Origin: Oligoflexales bacterium | Lineage (GTDB): Bacteria > Bdellovibrionota_B > Oligoflexia > Oligoflexales > RGVZ01 | Assembly (NCBI GenBank): GCA_947468665.1 | Contig: CANILH010000008.1 | Span: 1 to 63,540, forward strand | DNA length: 63,540 bases | Reading direction: 5' to 3' | Shown: positions 46,692-55,418 of the stretch, one piece after another | Layout of the letters: the number at the start of each line of letters is the position of its first letter | Position numbering within the stretch: position 1 is the first letter of the stretch | Program-made: the position numbers and the translations under genes | The notes under the pieces: generated by a model | Databases searched by the model: none | What the model saw: the letters and a program-made list of their open reading frames with translations, nothing else | Told to the model about the DNA's origin: nothing

Positions 46692-48155
46692 ATGCCAATT
46701 TTAGATTTTAAAAAATTCAGAAAAAAATTATTTCTTCGCTATTTGGCGAGGATTCCCATCAGCATTCGTCTTGCAGCCGGACACGGACTCTTGATGGCGA
46801 CGCTTCTGCCGCTGGTTGGTGTCGGTATCTACAAACTTGTGAGCCGTGATTTGCTGAAGTCGGTTGATATAGCACTGCTGGCGTCAGCGGAATCAATGCG
46901 CGCCAGTAAAGCGTATGAGGGATTAGTCAATGGCGGGCTTGATGAATTCTTGTCAGCTTTTCTCGGTGGCCGGGATGTAAACGCCTACGCCAGGATCGTT
47001 GACTTGAGCGGGAATATTCGCAGTCGCTCCACCCGCGATGACGTCACCCTTCCCATTACAAAAGAGGCAATGGCCCGGGCTGAGCAGGGTTTTTCGACCT
47101 TTGAGACTTGGGATAGAGCAGAAAAGCCGCCATTTCGCCAGCTGACCATGCCGGTCATTGTGGGCGGTATTTTTACGGGGTCTATTGTTCAGGTTGGAGC
47201 GCCTCTTGACGCCACCTGGGCCACGCTTCGCCAGATCCGGGGTGTGCTTTATCTGACGTTCCCCGCGATTTTCGGGGTTTCGATGATTGCCGGTTATATC
47301 ATGGCAAGGAGATCTCTCGCGCCAGTGGACGGTATGCGCAGAGCAGCCGACCAGCTATCAGCCACGGATCTTTCCCACAGGATTGACGTGCCGAATGTGC
47401 GAGATGAGCTCCATGACCTTGCGGAGACATTTAACCGGATGTTATCGCGACTTGAGGACGCGTTTGAGCGTCAGCGCCGCTTTAGCAGTGATGTATCGCA
47501 TGAATTGCGGACGCCGTTGACAGCGATCCGGGGTGAGGCCGAGCTCGCGCTACGCAGACAGCGTTCCGCGGAAGATTACCGGGCCGCCCTTGAGACTATT
47601 CAAAAGGAGTCGGTCGCCATGGGAGTGACGGTAGAAGATCTGCTTCTTCTCGCGCGCGCTGAGACGGGCGGCCTTCCTACAACCAAGGCACCGGTCTTTA
47701 CGGGTGACTTCCTGGCTAACGCAGCCGCCAAAGCCGAACAACTCGGTAAGGCCAAGCAAATCCAGGTTCGGGTTATTGAGATTGAGGCACCGCAAAATTT
47801 CCTTGCCGCGGAAAACTATCTTTCGCTCGCACTTGGAAACCTTTTATCCAACGCTATCAAACATTCGCCTGAGCGCGGTATTGTGACATTAAGTTGTAAG
47901 AAGTCAAAAAATGGGTTGCTTACTTTCTCAGTTGCCGATCAGGGTGAGGGAATCCCTCCCGTTCTTTTGGAGAAAATTTTCGATCCGTTCTTTCGTGTGG
48001 ACTCAGCCCGTAATCGTATCGCCGGCGGCGTCGGAATCGGCCTCAGTCTGGCAAGGGCTCTCGCGAAGCTGCACGGGGGTGATGTTCACGCGGAAAGTAC
48101 CCAAGGTCGCGGAAGTCACTTCCACCTCACCATTCACCAAGCCTTGGCGACCTGA
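46692..48155 (+). CDS. CusS/heavy-metal-type sensor histidine kinase
   Basis: A 487-residue membrane kinase. Membrane spans near 27-46 and 183-203 bracket a periplasmic domain of about 135 residues, followed by HAMP (about 205-255). The phospho-acceptor is His270 in SSDVSHELRTPLTAIRGE, then N-box NLLSNAIKHS, G1 DQGEGIP and G2 GGVGIGLSLARAL. The layout fits the CusS-like group that senses metals or envelope stress. It follows its response regulator with 2 bases between. Location after the Zrg-like genes hints at metal sensing. Confidence 0.9.
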   Translation: MPILDFKKFRKKLFLRYLARIPISIRLAAGHGLLMATLLPLVGVGIYKLVSRDLLKSVDIALLASAESMRASKAYEGLVNGGLDEFLSAFLGGRDVNAYARIVDLSGNIRSRSTRDDVTLPITKEAMARAEQGFSTFETWDRAEKPPFRQLTMPVIVGGIFTGSIVQVGAPLDATWATLRQIRGVLYLTFPAIFGVSMIAGYIMARRSLAPVDGMRRAADQLSATDLSHRIDVPNVRDELHDLAETFNRMLSRLEDAFERQRRFSSDVSHELRTPLTAIRGEAELALRRQRSAEDYRAALETIQKESVAMGVTVEDLLLLARAETGGLPTTKAPVFTGDFLANAAAKAEQLGKAKQIQVRVIEIEAPQNFLAAENYLSLALGNLLSNAIKHSPERGIVTLSCKKSKNGLLTFSVADQGEGIPPVLLEKIFDPFFRVDSARNRIAGGVGIGLSLARALAKLHGGDVHAESTQGRGSHFHLTIHQALAT

Positions 48156-48192
48156 CTTAAGCTTTGTAAGTATTCTCTGATAATATTGGCTT

Positions 48193-49539
48193 TCAGCCTA
48201 ATAGAGTATCCAGTGTCCGGCTGTCGGTTTTCGGGGAGTGGGATTTCACCCTCTCAAGAAATACCTGCAGGCTTTTTGAGTGTCCAGGTTCCCAGCCCTC
48301 AAGCCACTCTGAAACGGGAGCGTCAGTTAATTCCGAAAGCTGCTTCAGTGTGATGGTATCGGCTGGATGGGTAGGGAGAATCTGCTCGCGTTCGGTTTTG
48401 TCAGACTGTATGACCTTGGCTCTCGCGATAAGCCCAAGCTCCCGAAGAAGCTCAACGGACTCATGAATCCATCCATATGGAAGCTTCAATTCATCTACAA
48501 GCGTGGCGACGTCTGTTCCCTTGCCGTCCTGAAATTTGCCGTAGACTGAGATCAGAGTTAGTGGAGGCAACAATGCCCTGATGCCCCTGTTGCGGTGCTC
48601 GTCCAGGGATGTGACGGTGTCTTCAAGGGTTTTTTCATCATTGAGCGGCGGCCAGCCGGACTGACAGCGCCATGCGAGTAACGCTCCCGTAAGTAAAATC
48701 AACCAGCAGACATAGATCCAGAGCAAAAACACCGGCAGCGCAGCAAGCGTTCCGTATATGTTTTTATAGCTGGCGAAGCTTGTCACGTAGATCGTGTAGA
48801 GCTTACTGATGACATAAAATAGTGTTCCAGCCAAAATCGCCCCTGTTCGGGCGGCGTTACCGCGCACCTCACAGTTCGGGATGATTTTGTACGCCAGCAA
48901 AAATAATGCGCAGGTGAAAGCCCAGTTTATGGTCATCGCCACAATTGGGATATCATCGGCCCGGTCGGCGGCGGCGAGTGTCTTTTGGGTGATCATTGAT
49001 GTCAGCGAAAAGCTGGTGCTGAGTCCAACGGTAACGCTGACGATAAACATTCCAAGGGTCAAGAATAGCCAGAAATAAATAAACCTTGTCAGCATGGAGC
49101 GCGCCTCATGAACCATCCAGATTCGGTTTAAGGCTTCCTCAATCTGGCGAAGCAGGATGACTAGAGTAATCATCAGTCCAACAAACGCTGACATGCCGAT
49201 TCGCTTCAAGTTTAGTCCGGCTATAAATCTCTCCAGGTAGTCAATAACCTGGGAGCCTGATCCGGTGGCGAGGTATTTAAAGAGAAACTGCCGCGCCTCA
49301 TTCATGAGGTGTGTGTTGTCACCAAGGATTGGCAGGAAAAGCCCTAACAACGTGAAAATGGCGGCAAGGCTTGGGACCAGTGAGAAAAGTGTCACGTAGG
49401 CCATGGCAGAGGCCTGTTTACTTAGTTCGCTGCGCCGCGTGTCATGAATGAAAATTATAATGTAGTGAAAAAGCCGCTGCGCCCAAAGAGGCCAGCGGCT
49501 TTTGTCTTTCAGGAAATTAATGAACAGTGTTCGCGTCAT
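48193..49539 (-). CDS. YihY/BrkB family inner-membrane protein
   Basis: A 448-residue protein with the YihY/BrkB domain (about 25-285): SKQASAMAYVTLFSLVPSLAA, LIPLF-type helices, LLRQIEEALNRIWMV, then AGTLFYVISKLYTIYV and a spans-rich segment ending LLLTGALLAW. Six membrane spans fit. The C-terminal cytosolic part (about 300-448) looks like a winged helix extension (DVATLVDELKLPYGWI). Often misnamed RNase BN, the family's role is unknown. It overlaps the next upstream gene by 23 bases. Confidence 0.88.
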   Translation of the reverse strand: MTRTLFINFLKDKSRWPLWAQRLFHYIIIFIHDTRRSELSKQASAMAYVTLFSLVPSLAAIFTLLGLFLPILGDNTHLMNEARQFLFKYLATGSGSQVIDYLERFIAGLNLKRIGMSAFVGLMITLVILLRQIEEALNRIWMVHEARSMLTRFIYFWLFLTLGMFIVSVTVGLSTSFSLTSMITQKTLAAADRADDIPIVAMTINWAFTCALFLLAYKIIPNCEVRGNAARTGAILAGTLFYVISKLYTIYVTSFASYKNIYGTLAALPVFLLWIYVCWLILLTGALLAWRCQSGWPPLNDEKTLEDTVTSLDEHRNRGIRALLPPLTLISVYGKFQDGKGTDVATLVDELKLPYGWIHESVELLRELGLIARAKVIQSDKTEREQILPTHPADTITLKQLSELTDAPVSEWLEGWEPGHSKSLQVFLERVKSHSPKTDSRTLDTLLG

Positions 49540-50110
49540 GGTTTCTTGTTTGTATCCAGCTTCTTATTGAGTTGATACGGGTAGTGTCCCATAGCTTGCC
49601 TGTACGTTCATCCATAAATTTTCCAAAGAGCGTATCAAGCGCCCTGGTGAATACAGCTACATACTCAACCCGTTGCTCAAGGACGGTCTGATCAGACGAG
49701 TCATTGGGGTCTGGAAGTTTAAGGCCTTTAGGAGCAAGTTCTTCTCCGCCAAGTGTCGCGGAGAAGAGTCCGGTACCCTCAATCTCAATGGCAACCTTAA
49801 TTTCTTTGACGGCCTTGCCGGCTTTCAGGGAAATGGCGGCCTCGTCGCTTGTGCTTGGGACGCCACCTTTAATAATATGCTCGTGGGAGCGGCCTGTTTT
49901 AGACGTAAGGACAATTCTGTCATCAAGCCAGATCTGCGCTGGTTTTGTGGCGCCGTCACTCAGAGTAATCTCAAAGCGGCCCTCGTCTTGTTCGGCGAAA
50001 TACCAGAGCCAGGTAAGGAATTCCCGCCCAAGAAAACTCTTGTGGGCAGATTGGGTGTGGATTTCATCGAGGTTTTCTTCGAGGAAGCTTAATTCTTTAT
50101 TCTTTGCCAT
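49517..50110 (-). CDS. Conserved-looking protein with FLGREFLTWLWY motif
   Basis: A 197-residue soluble protein. It begins with an acidic segment and then SFLGREFLTWLWYFAEQDEG, a pattern I associate with the end of RdgC-like recombination proteins and with related unassigned deltaproteobacterial proteins. The middle part is beta-rich, with VALE-type and TGLFSATLGG segments. No signal peptide or membrane span is seen. Its 3' end overlaps the BrkB gene by 23 bases, so they are probably co-transcribed. Function unknown. Confidence 0.6.
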   Translation of the reverse strand: MAKNKELSFLEENLDEIHTQSAHKSFLGREFLTWLWYFAEQDEGRFEITLSDGATKPAQIWLDDRIVLTSKTGRSHEHIIKGGVPSTSDEAAISLKAGKAVKEIKVAIEIEGTGLFSATLGGEELAPKGLKLPDPNDSSDQTVLEQRVEYVAVFTRALDTLFGKFMDERTGKLWDTTRINSIRSWIQTRNHDANTVH

Positions 50111-50130
50111 GAGTTAGGCACTCCTAAATC

Positions 50131-50189
50131 TGGGGATAACTTGTGGATAGTATGTTGACAGCCCGTTGATAGGGTGTTTGCCTATCAAC
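50131..50189. promoter_or_regulatory. Tandem DnaA-box-like elements and hairpin
   Basis: TGGGGATAA (50131-50139) and TGTGGATAG (50142-50150) each differ by one base from TGTGGATAA, the reverse complement of the DnaA box TTATCCACA. A 9-bp perfect hairpin (GTTGATAGG / CCTATCAAC, 50165-50189) follows. They sit just upstream of the 50110 gene. DnaA binding is possible; no origin genes are nearby. Confidence 0.3.
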
Positions 50190-50299
50190 AGGTTCTGAGC
50201 CCGGCCCATTCATTCTCTTAAAAGGGGAATAACTAAGGGGTGCCTGAAATGGAAAATCATTGTTCGTTACTTGGCAGATCTTGTCAATACCCATACAAA

Positions 50300-50335
50300 A
50301 AAATATTCGCTGAATAATTTTTCAGCGAATATTTT
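50300..50335 (-). terminator. Rho-independent terminator of mtnD
   Basis: AAAATATTCGCTGAA (50300-50314) and TTCAGCGAATATTTT (50321-50335) form a perfect 15-bp stem with a 6-base loop. On the minus strand it is followed by a run of T, and it lies 22 bases after the acireductone dioxygenase stop. The A/T symmetry could let it act on both strands. Confidence 0.85.
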
Positions 50336-50357
50336 GAATAAAAATTGTGCGATCACG

Positions 50358-50879
50358 TTACGCGAAGTGCAGTACGCGCTCTTTTGAGCCTTCTTGTGCC
50401 AAGGGATAAAGGGCTTCCCACCCAGATTTATCCTTAAATAAACGAATGCAGCGAATGCTCTGCTTTGACGTCAGATAAAACAGATGGCGGCGCCATGCGG
50501 GTACAACAATCAGGTCGCCAGGCTCGGCTGTAAATTTAACGCGCTCATCAGTGGTGACATTAATCTCAAAAACCCCTTCACCAGCGACGGTAAAACGCAC
50601 TTCATCGTCGGTATGATGGTGCTCATCAGAAAATTTGGCAAGCAGGGTATCAAGATTTGGTGTTGCGGGATCCAGAGCGATGACGTCCTCAGTGACGTAG
50701 CCTCTCTCATTTTTGAGTCGCACGATGTCTTCCGCGTAAGAGGCAACGACACCGTCGGCGCTACTATCAGCGAGCGGGCGGACCTCCCAACGCTCAAATG
50801 GAATACCGTAAGCCGCGAGGACAGTTTTTATGTCAACGGGGTTAGTAATTGTCTCGCCGCGAAATTCCAGGATGGCCAT
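50358..50879 (-). CDS. mtnD: Acireductone dioxygenase
   Basis: A 173-residue cupin enzyme of methionine salvage that splits acireductone to the keto acid precursor of methionine (with iron) or an off-pathway product (with nickel). The metal ligands lie in DEHHHTDDEVRF (His, His, Glu) and RRHLF. The GEGVFEI beta strand matches the family. I start at ATG 50879 (MAILEF), since a longer frame to 50936 adds unconserved residues. Other salvage genes (mtnB, mtnC, mtnK) are not nearby. Confidence 0.92.
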   Translation of the reverse strand: MAILEFRGETITNPVDIKTVLAAYGIPFERWEVRPLADSSADGVVASYAEDIVRLKNERGYVTEDVIALDPATPNLDTLLAKFSDEHHHTDDEVRFTVAGEGVFEINVTTDERVKFTAEPGDLIVVPAWRRHLFYLTSKQSIRCIRLFKDKSGWEALYPLAQEGSKERVLHFA

Positions 50880-51178
50880 AATGCCTATAAACCTCCGCCA
50901 AATGGTTTTCTCTCTTCTGTCCCGGGTATGTAGCAAATCCCTAAGTTTTCTTCTACCGACGGTTTAACCGGATCGATCCGGAGCTAGTGGGCACCGGAGG
51001 CACAGCTATTTATTGATAAATAACCCATTATTTATAAATGGTTAGGCCCTATGCTCCCGTGCTTTTACCTGGCCGATGTCATTTGTAACCTGTGGCGTCC
51101 GATAGAGAGCTTGTGTCCGCCCGAAAGGCAAAACACCTTTGAAGTCAGGCATTTGAAATCGATGTTGGGGAATAAATC
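50880..51178. other. Intergenic region with palindromes
   Basis: 299 bases between divergent genes. It holds a perfect palindrome CCGGATCGATCCGG (50968-50981). It also holds two AT-rich inverted repeats: TATTTAT-TG-ATAAATA (51007-51022) and nearby ATTTATAAAT. These may be operators for either gene. No riboswitch or RNA gene is recognised. Confidence 0.4.
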
Positions 51179-53017
51179 GTGGCGCAGGACAATGCTCCAA
51201 AAAAAAGCATGAATAGTGGAGTGCCCGGCCTTGAGCTTACCGGTACTCAGAGTGCCGGCTTTCAGGTGGTCAGGCCAGGTCAACCCGTAATGCAGAGTAG
51301 TCCTCCGCCGGAGGTCATGGTGCAAAATGGTGCCCCACGTCCCGCAGCGCAAGGAAATCCCGCTTCTGGTCAGTCTCCTGCGTACGTTGTTGCCGCTCTT
51401 GGGAGCGAGGTAGATGACGAGATTTCGACATTTTTCAGAAATCGTCAGATGATCGCTCAGGGAGCTTTTGGGACGAGTCCGCTTGTAAGGTTGGTCTCGC
51501 TGGTACTTGTTTTCCTTGGTGGGTTTATCACCGCGTGGAACTACGTTGAACCGGTGCGGTCAAAATCCCAGAATTTCATTGCGGAGAGTTTTGACGTCAG
51601 AATCTCTGATTTCATTCCGGTTTGGACAAAAAAATCAAAAGCGTTTCAAAAACACGCCGCAATGGAGTCGACCGAGGCGAGCCAGCGCGACGGAGCGGAT
51701 TTGGCAGGTGGGGCTTCTTCTGGCGGGTCGCTTGATCCGCTTCATCTTGCTGTGATCAGTGGTCTCTGGCCGCAGGTGGAGTCATATAACGCATCGCATT
51801 GTCCACGCTGGCAGTCGACTCGTGAATGCGGGGTACGCGCTTTTTACCTCGCTTATCGTGAAATGAGACCGTCTCTCAAGCCCCTTCAAATGCTGGACAT
51901 CTCTGCGCAGTCCGGGCTTTCAGCGCGAGATCAGGCATTGTTCTTATTCGCGAAGTCGGCGGCCGTGACGGGACCCCAGTCTGAGCAGATTTTTATGGAA
52001 GCCATTGGTGTTGCCGGCAAAGATAAGTTGATCACCCGCGTTATTTTCGACGCCAGGTTTAAGGCACTGTTGCGGGAAAATCGCCCAAAGGAGATCATAT
52101 CCATGATCAGACTGTTGGATCGGTTGTCGATTGGGGCTCCTGACATCGCGAAGTGGAAGGCTCTGGAGTTGTCATCCAGATGGGTGCTGCAAATTGACGC
52201 CCCTAAGCCCGCGTTACAAGCACTGGCCTCAAAGCAAATCTCACTGGCATTGCGGAAATACCCAGGTCTTTTCAAAGCTGACCCCGTTGGTTTTATAATG
52301 ATCGCAGGCCCGGCACTTCGGCTAGGACTCTCAACACCAATCTCGCAGTTGTCCGGGATGATGGTCACGGAGTCCGCAAGACTCCAATTTGATCCGACCC
52401 TAAGGAGAGAACTATCGAAAGTCTTCGCACGGACGATGTTGCTTGGAGGTCAGCCGGCGGCCGCTGCAGAAAGGCTTTTGGCGGCGCAGAAGCAAGATGG
52501 ATCTGACGCAGTCACAACCCATTTGCTCGGGTCGGCATTTTTGGAGGAGCGAAGTGCTCCAAAAGCCGCGGAGGCAGCACGCCTTTTTCAGGTGGCCTTT
52601 AAGTCCAGTCGTGCCTGGCAGTCTGGTTACGGTTATTTTACAGCTCTCATAAGATCCGGCCGCCTTGCTGAGGCGGGAAAGTTGGTCGGGGCATTGCGTC
52701 ATTTACGAGTTACTTCAAATGAGATTTGGATTGATATCGGTCTTGCAGAGTACAATTTAGCGTTTGCTAAATCCGCTGGCGAAGGAGCGACAGCACGCTA
52801 TAGGGAGGTCGCAAACGCCCTTTCAGGGTCTTACGTTCGGCACCCAGAGTGGCCGACCCTGGCGAGGCTTTATGGTGACGCCCTTGCGGGTGCTGGGCAG
52901 GGGGCGGAGGCCGCTAAAATTCGCTCGAAGATGGATGACGTTTCATCCAAAACAAGCTATCTATTGTCGCCGGAATTGGCGGAATCTCCTATTGGACCCC
53001 TGGCATTGCTCAAGTGA
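51179..53017 (+). CDS. Membrane-anchored helical-repeat protein
   Basis: A 612-residue protein with a Pro/Gln/Ala-rich cytosolic N-terminus (about 1-70). One membrane span follows (LVSLVLVFLGGFITAWNYV, about 103-121), then a long helical region that looks like TPR-type repeats (AAAERLLAAQKQDG, EARLFQVAFKSSR). The N-in topology puts most of it in the periplasm. GTG start with GGGG upstream. No known motif. Its downstream neighbours are prmA and rsmE, 37 bases after its stop. Confidence 0.65.
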   Translation: MAQDNAPKKSMNSGVPGLELTGTQSAGFQVVRPGQPVMQSSPPPEVMVQNGAPRPAAQGNPASGQSPAYVVAALGSEVDDEISTFFRNRQMIAQGAFGTSPLVRLVSLVLVFLGGFITAWNYVEPVRSKSQNFIAESFDVRISDFIPVWTKKSKAFQKHAAMESTEASQRDGADLAGGASSGGSLDPLHLAVISGLWPQVESYNASHCPRWQSTRECGVRAFYLAYREMRPSLKPLQMLDISAQSGLSARDQALFLFAKSAAVTGPQSEQIFMEAIGVAGKDKLITRVIFDARFKALLRENRPKEIISMIRLLDRLSIGAPDIAKWKALELSSRWVLQIDAPKPALQALASKQISLALRKYPGLFKADPVGFIMIAGPALRLGLSTPISQLSGMMVTESARLQFDPTLRRELSKVFARTMLLGGQPAAAAERLLAAQKQDGSDAVTTHLLGSAFLEERSAPKAAEAARLFQVAFKSSRAWQSGYGYFTALIRSGRLAEAGKLVGALRHLRVTSNEIWIDIGLAEYNLAFAKSAGEGATARYREVANALSGSYVRHPEWPTLARLYGDALAGAGQGAEAAKIRSKMDDVSSKTSYLLSPELAESPIGPLALLK

Positions 53018-53054
53018 GTCATGCGATCCGCTTCTGTGCCTGAGGATCTTTTTA

Positions 53055-54017
53055 ATGTCCTATCCCCAATTCACTTTTGAACTTCGCATGACGTTTGATC
53101 AGGCATCAAAGCTTGTGCGGCAGACCAAAGCTAAGGTTATGGAATGGCTTCCAGCTCACGGAATCGATGAGTTCGTGGAAGGCGTCATGGAGGGGCTTGA
53201 TATCGATAATGAGTATACAGGCCCAAGTCAGCGGGACTTTTATCAGGAGCTTGGCGGGGATCTTCTTCCGGTGTCCGTATACAAATATAGCCGCGAGCTC
53301 CTTGAGGACCTTCGCGTGCAGCTTTTGAAGGACTTTTCAGAAGGCGTAGACTTCGAGATCCACTCCATGGAAACCAGGGAGTGGCTTGAAGGGTGGAAGG
53401 AAAGCTTTCGCCCGATTGAGACCAATAGGTTTTATATTTACCCGCCCTGGGACGATAAGAATATCCCTACGGATAAGATCCCGCTTGTGGTTGAGCCTGG
53501 CATGGCCTTTGGCACTGGCCAGCACGCGACCACACAGGTGGTTCTCAGGCGTCTTGAGAGCTTAGTCGCGGCGGGAGCCCCGATTCAAAACTGGCGATGT
53601 ATGGATGTTGGGACGGGGACGGGTATTTTAGCTCTTGGTGCCCATAAGCTTGGATTTAAATCCGTCGCTGCCAGTGACATTGATCCGGACGCGGTGACCG
53701 CGGCCCGAGGCAATGCTGAGATGAATAAAATTAATCTCGCCCTCTGGCAAGGCAGTTGTCCCCTGCGTGGTGTCGGTGAGGTCAGGGAATTTCAGCCACC
53801 GTTTGAGGTCGTCCTTGCCAATATTTTATTTGTGGTCTTGAGTAAGATTATCCCGGATCTCGCTAAAATCACCCAAAAAGGCGGCCTGCTGATCTTGTCT
53901 GGCGTTCTTGTTGAGGACGGCGATGAAATGATAAATCTAGCCGGAGCCGAGGGTATGCGGATTGTGGACAGGGGTGAGCTTGATGGCTGGGCCTGTCTTA
54001 CATTTACTAAGTTGTAG
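53055..54017 (+). CDS. prmA: Ribosomal protein L11 methyltransferase
   Basis: A 320-residue methyltransferase that trimethylates L11 using S-adenosylmethionine. ATG 53055 has GAGGA eight bases upstream; a longer frame would overlap the previous gene. The SAM motif is MDVGTGTGILALGAHKLG (about 190-207), followed by SDIDPDAVTAARGNAE and VVLANILFVVL. The N-terminal domain is larger than in E. coli PrmA (293). It lies 18 bases before rsmE, a common pairing. Confidence 0.9.
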   Translation: MSYPQFTFELRMTFDQASKLVRQTKAKVMEWLPAHGIDEFVEGVMEGLDIDNEYTGPSQRDFYQELGGDLLPVSVYKYSRELLEDLRVQLLKDFSEGVDFEIHSMETREWLEGWKESFRPIETNRFYIYPPWDDKNIPTDKIPLVVEPGMAFGTGQHATTQVVLRRLESLVAAGAPIQNWRCMDVGTGTGILALGAHKLGFKSVAASDIDPDAVTAARGNAEMNKINLALWQGSCPLRGVGEVREFQPPFEVVLANILFVVLSKIIPDLAKITQKGGLLILSGVLVEDGDEMINLAGAEGMRIVDRGELDGWACLTFTKL

Positions 54018-54035
54018 TGAGAAGGCAGAGACCTT

Positions 54036-54761
54036 ATGGCTCATACATACCGATTTTTTGCCGAGCACCTCTCACCCGGGCATTGGCGTCTTGAGGATGA
54101 TGAGGCGTCTCACGCCCTGAAAGTTCTTCGGCTTGATGCCGGTACTGTCATCGAGGTGATGGACGGCCGGGGAGCAGTTGGTGTCGGGAAGCTTTTCATA
54201 GAGTCAAAAACAAAAGTGTTTGCCGTTGACGCTCTCGAGACGATGACCGTGCCCGATCCTATTTACCGGTGTGTAATTCTGGGAGCCTTAAAGCCTGGCG
54301 ACATTGATGACCTGATTGCGCCCTTAGTGGAGCTTGGTATTGACCGGATTATCGCTTTCCGGCAAGAGGATACCCCTCGTTTTCGTGTGGCTGATACCGC
54401 CCAGGATCGTTGGCAGCGGCTTGTTCGGGCAGCGGTTAAACAGTCAAAACGCCCGACCCTTGTCTCAATAGATGTCGTAGATGGCCTTGCCGAGGCTATT
54501 GCTCTTGTTGAGGGGGCGTCCCACAAATGGATTTTGCTGCCTGAGGCTCCTCAGGATTTACTGAAGGTTACCCAGATTCTCGAAGGGGTGACGGCGATGG
54601 TAACTTTAATTGGCGGTGAGAAGGGCTTCTCGCCGCGCGAGGAGTCCATGGCCAGGGCGGCTGGATATCTGCCAGTGTGCCTCGGGCCATGGGTTTTACG
54701 GGCCCGCACCGCAGCACCCGCAGCAGCTGTTTTTTTAGGCATGCTGCCTCTCCGTAAATAA
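54036..54761 (+). CDS. rsmE: 16S rRNA (uracil1498-N3)-methyltransferase
   Basis: A 241-residue SPOUT methyltransferase. An N-terminal PUA-like domain (about 1-70) precedes the knotted domain with ALKPGDIDDLIAPLVELGI, KQSKRPTL, LIGGEKGFSPREE and the terminal LGPWVLRARTAAPAAAV. Length matches E. coli RsmE (243). It follows prmA closely and is probably co-transcribed. Confidence 0.95.
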   Translation: MAHTYRFFAEHLSPGHWRLEDDEASHALKVLRLDAGTVIEVMDGRGAVGVGKLFIESKTKVFAVDALETMTVPDPIYRCVILGALKPGDIDDLIAPLVELGIDRIIAFRQEDTPRFRVADTAQDRWQRLVRAAVKQSKRPTLVSIDVVDGLAEAIALVEGASHKWILLPEAPQDLLKVTQILEGVTAMVTLIGGEKGFSPREESMARAAGYLPVCLGPWVLRARTAAPAAAVFLGMLPLRK

Positions 54762-54850
54762 GCTGGGCAATCCTTAATTCTATGCTTTGTCGCAGCCATC
54801 AGGCTTGCTACCATTTAGTGCAGACTTCTTAAACTCGGAGTGAAATCAGT

Positions 54851-55297
54851 ATGGTAAAAAGTCATGGACGACGCGGCGGAGTTCGCTCAAAACTCGTAGA
54901 GCCTTATTTTCAAATCAAACTCGGTTTGATGTTCATCATTATCAATCTAATTTTCGCCGCGCTTATCGCGGCCGTCAGCTGGTGGGTGCTTTCCGACGTA
55001 TTCCACTCGCTCAAAACTTATTTTGAGCTATCTGGTGGCGACGCGGCACTTACGATGGGAAAACTCTCGACCCCGATGATTATGATTGGGTCGCTAGTGG
55101 TGGCGTTTATTATCACCACGTTTTATGTGGCGGTGCATTATACCCATAAGATCTATGGCCCTTTGGTATCGATTCACCGCTTTGTAGATGAGCTGGTGGA
55201 GGGTAAGGTTCCGTCAAAGCTCGCGCTGCGAGATGGTGATGAGCTGCAGGATCTAGCCATAAAACTAAATATACTTGCTGATCGCTATAAAAAATAG
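54851..55297 (+). CDS. Small two-span HAMP-type membrane protein
   Basis: A 148-residue protein with two membrane spans (about 27-50 and 78-100) and a C-terminal HAMP-like segment (HKIYGPLVSIHRFVDELVEG, then DGDELQDLAIKLNILADRY). It ends right after HAMP, so no kinase, MCP or cyclase output is attached. It may act as a stand-alone transmitter to a partner. It stands alone between rsmE and aconitase. Confidence 0.65.
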   Translation: MVKSHGRRGGVRSKLVEPYFQIKLGLMFIIINLIFAALIAAVSWWVLSDVFHSLKTYFELSGGDAALTMGKLSTPMIMIGSLVVAFIITTFYVAVHYTHKIYGPLVSIHRFVDELVEGKVPSKLALRDGDELQDLAIKLNILADRYKK

Positions 55298-55418
55298 CGA
55301 GGCACCGCTCCCGGCCATTTTTGCCCAGGTTGATCTTTTAAGGCCACAATCCTTGAATTTTCCTCACGTTATGGCAATCTTGAATGACACGAGTAATCCG
55401 TGAAAGGACTTAGAACTC

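Noticed and set aside
50961-51060. Riboswitch upstream of the 51179 gene or mtnD
   Set aside because: No conserved aptamer core (c-di-GMP, SAM or glycine) could be recognised; only palindromes are seen.
52764-53054. Longer N-terminus for prmA
   Set aside because: It would overlap the upstream gene by 250 bases in another frame and has no family similarity; GAGGA supports ATG 53055.
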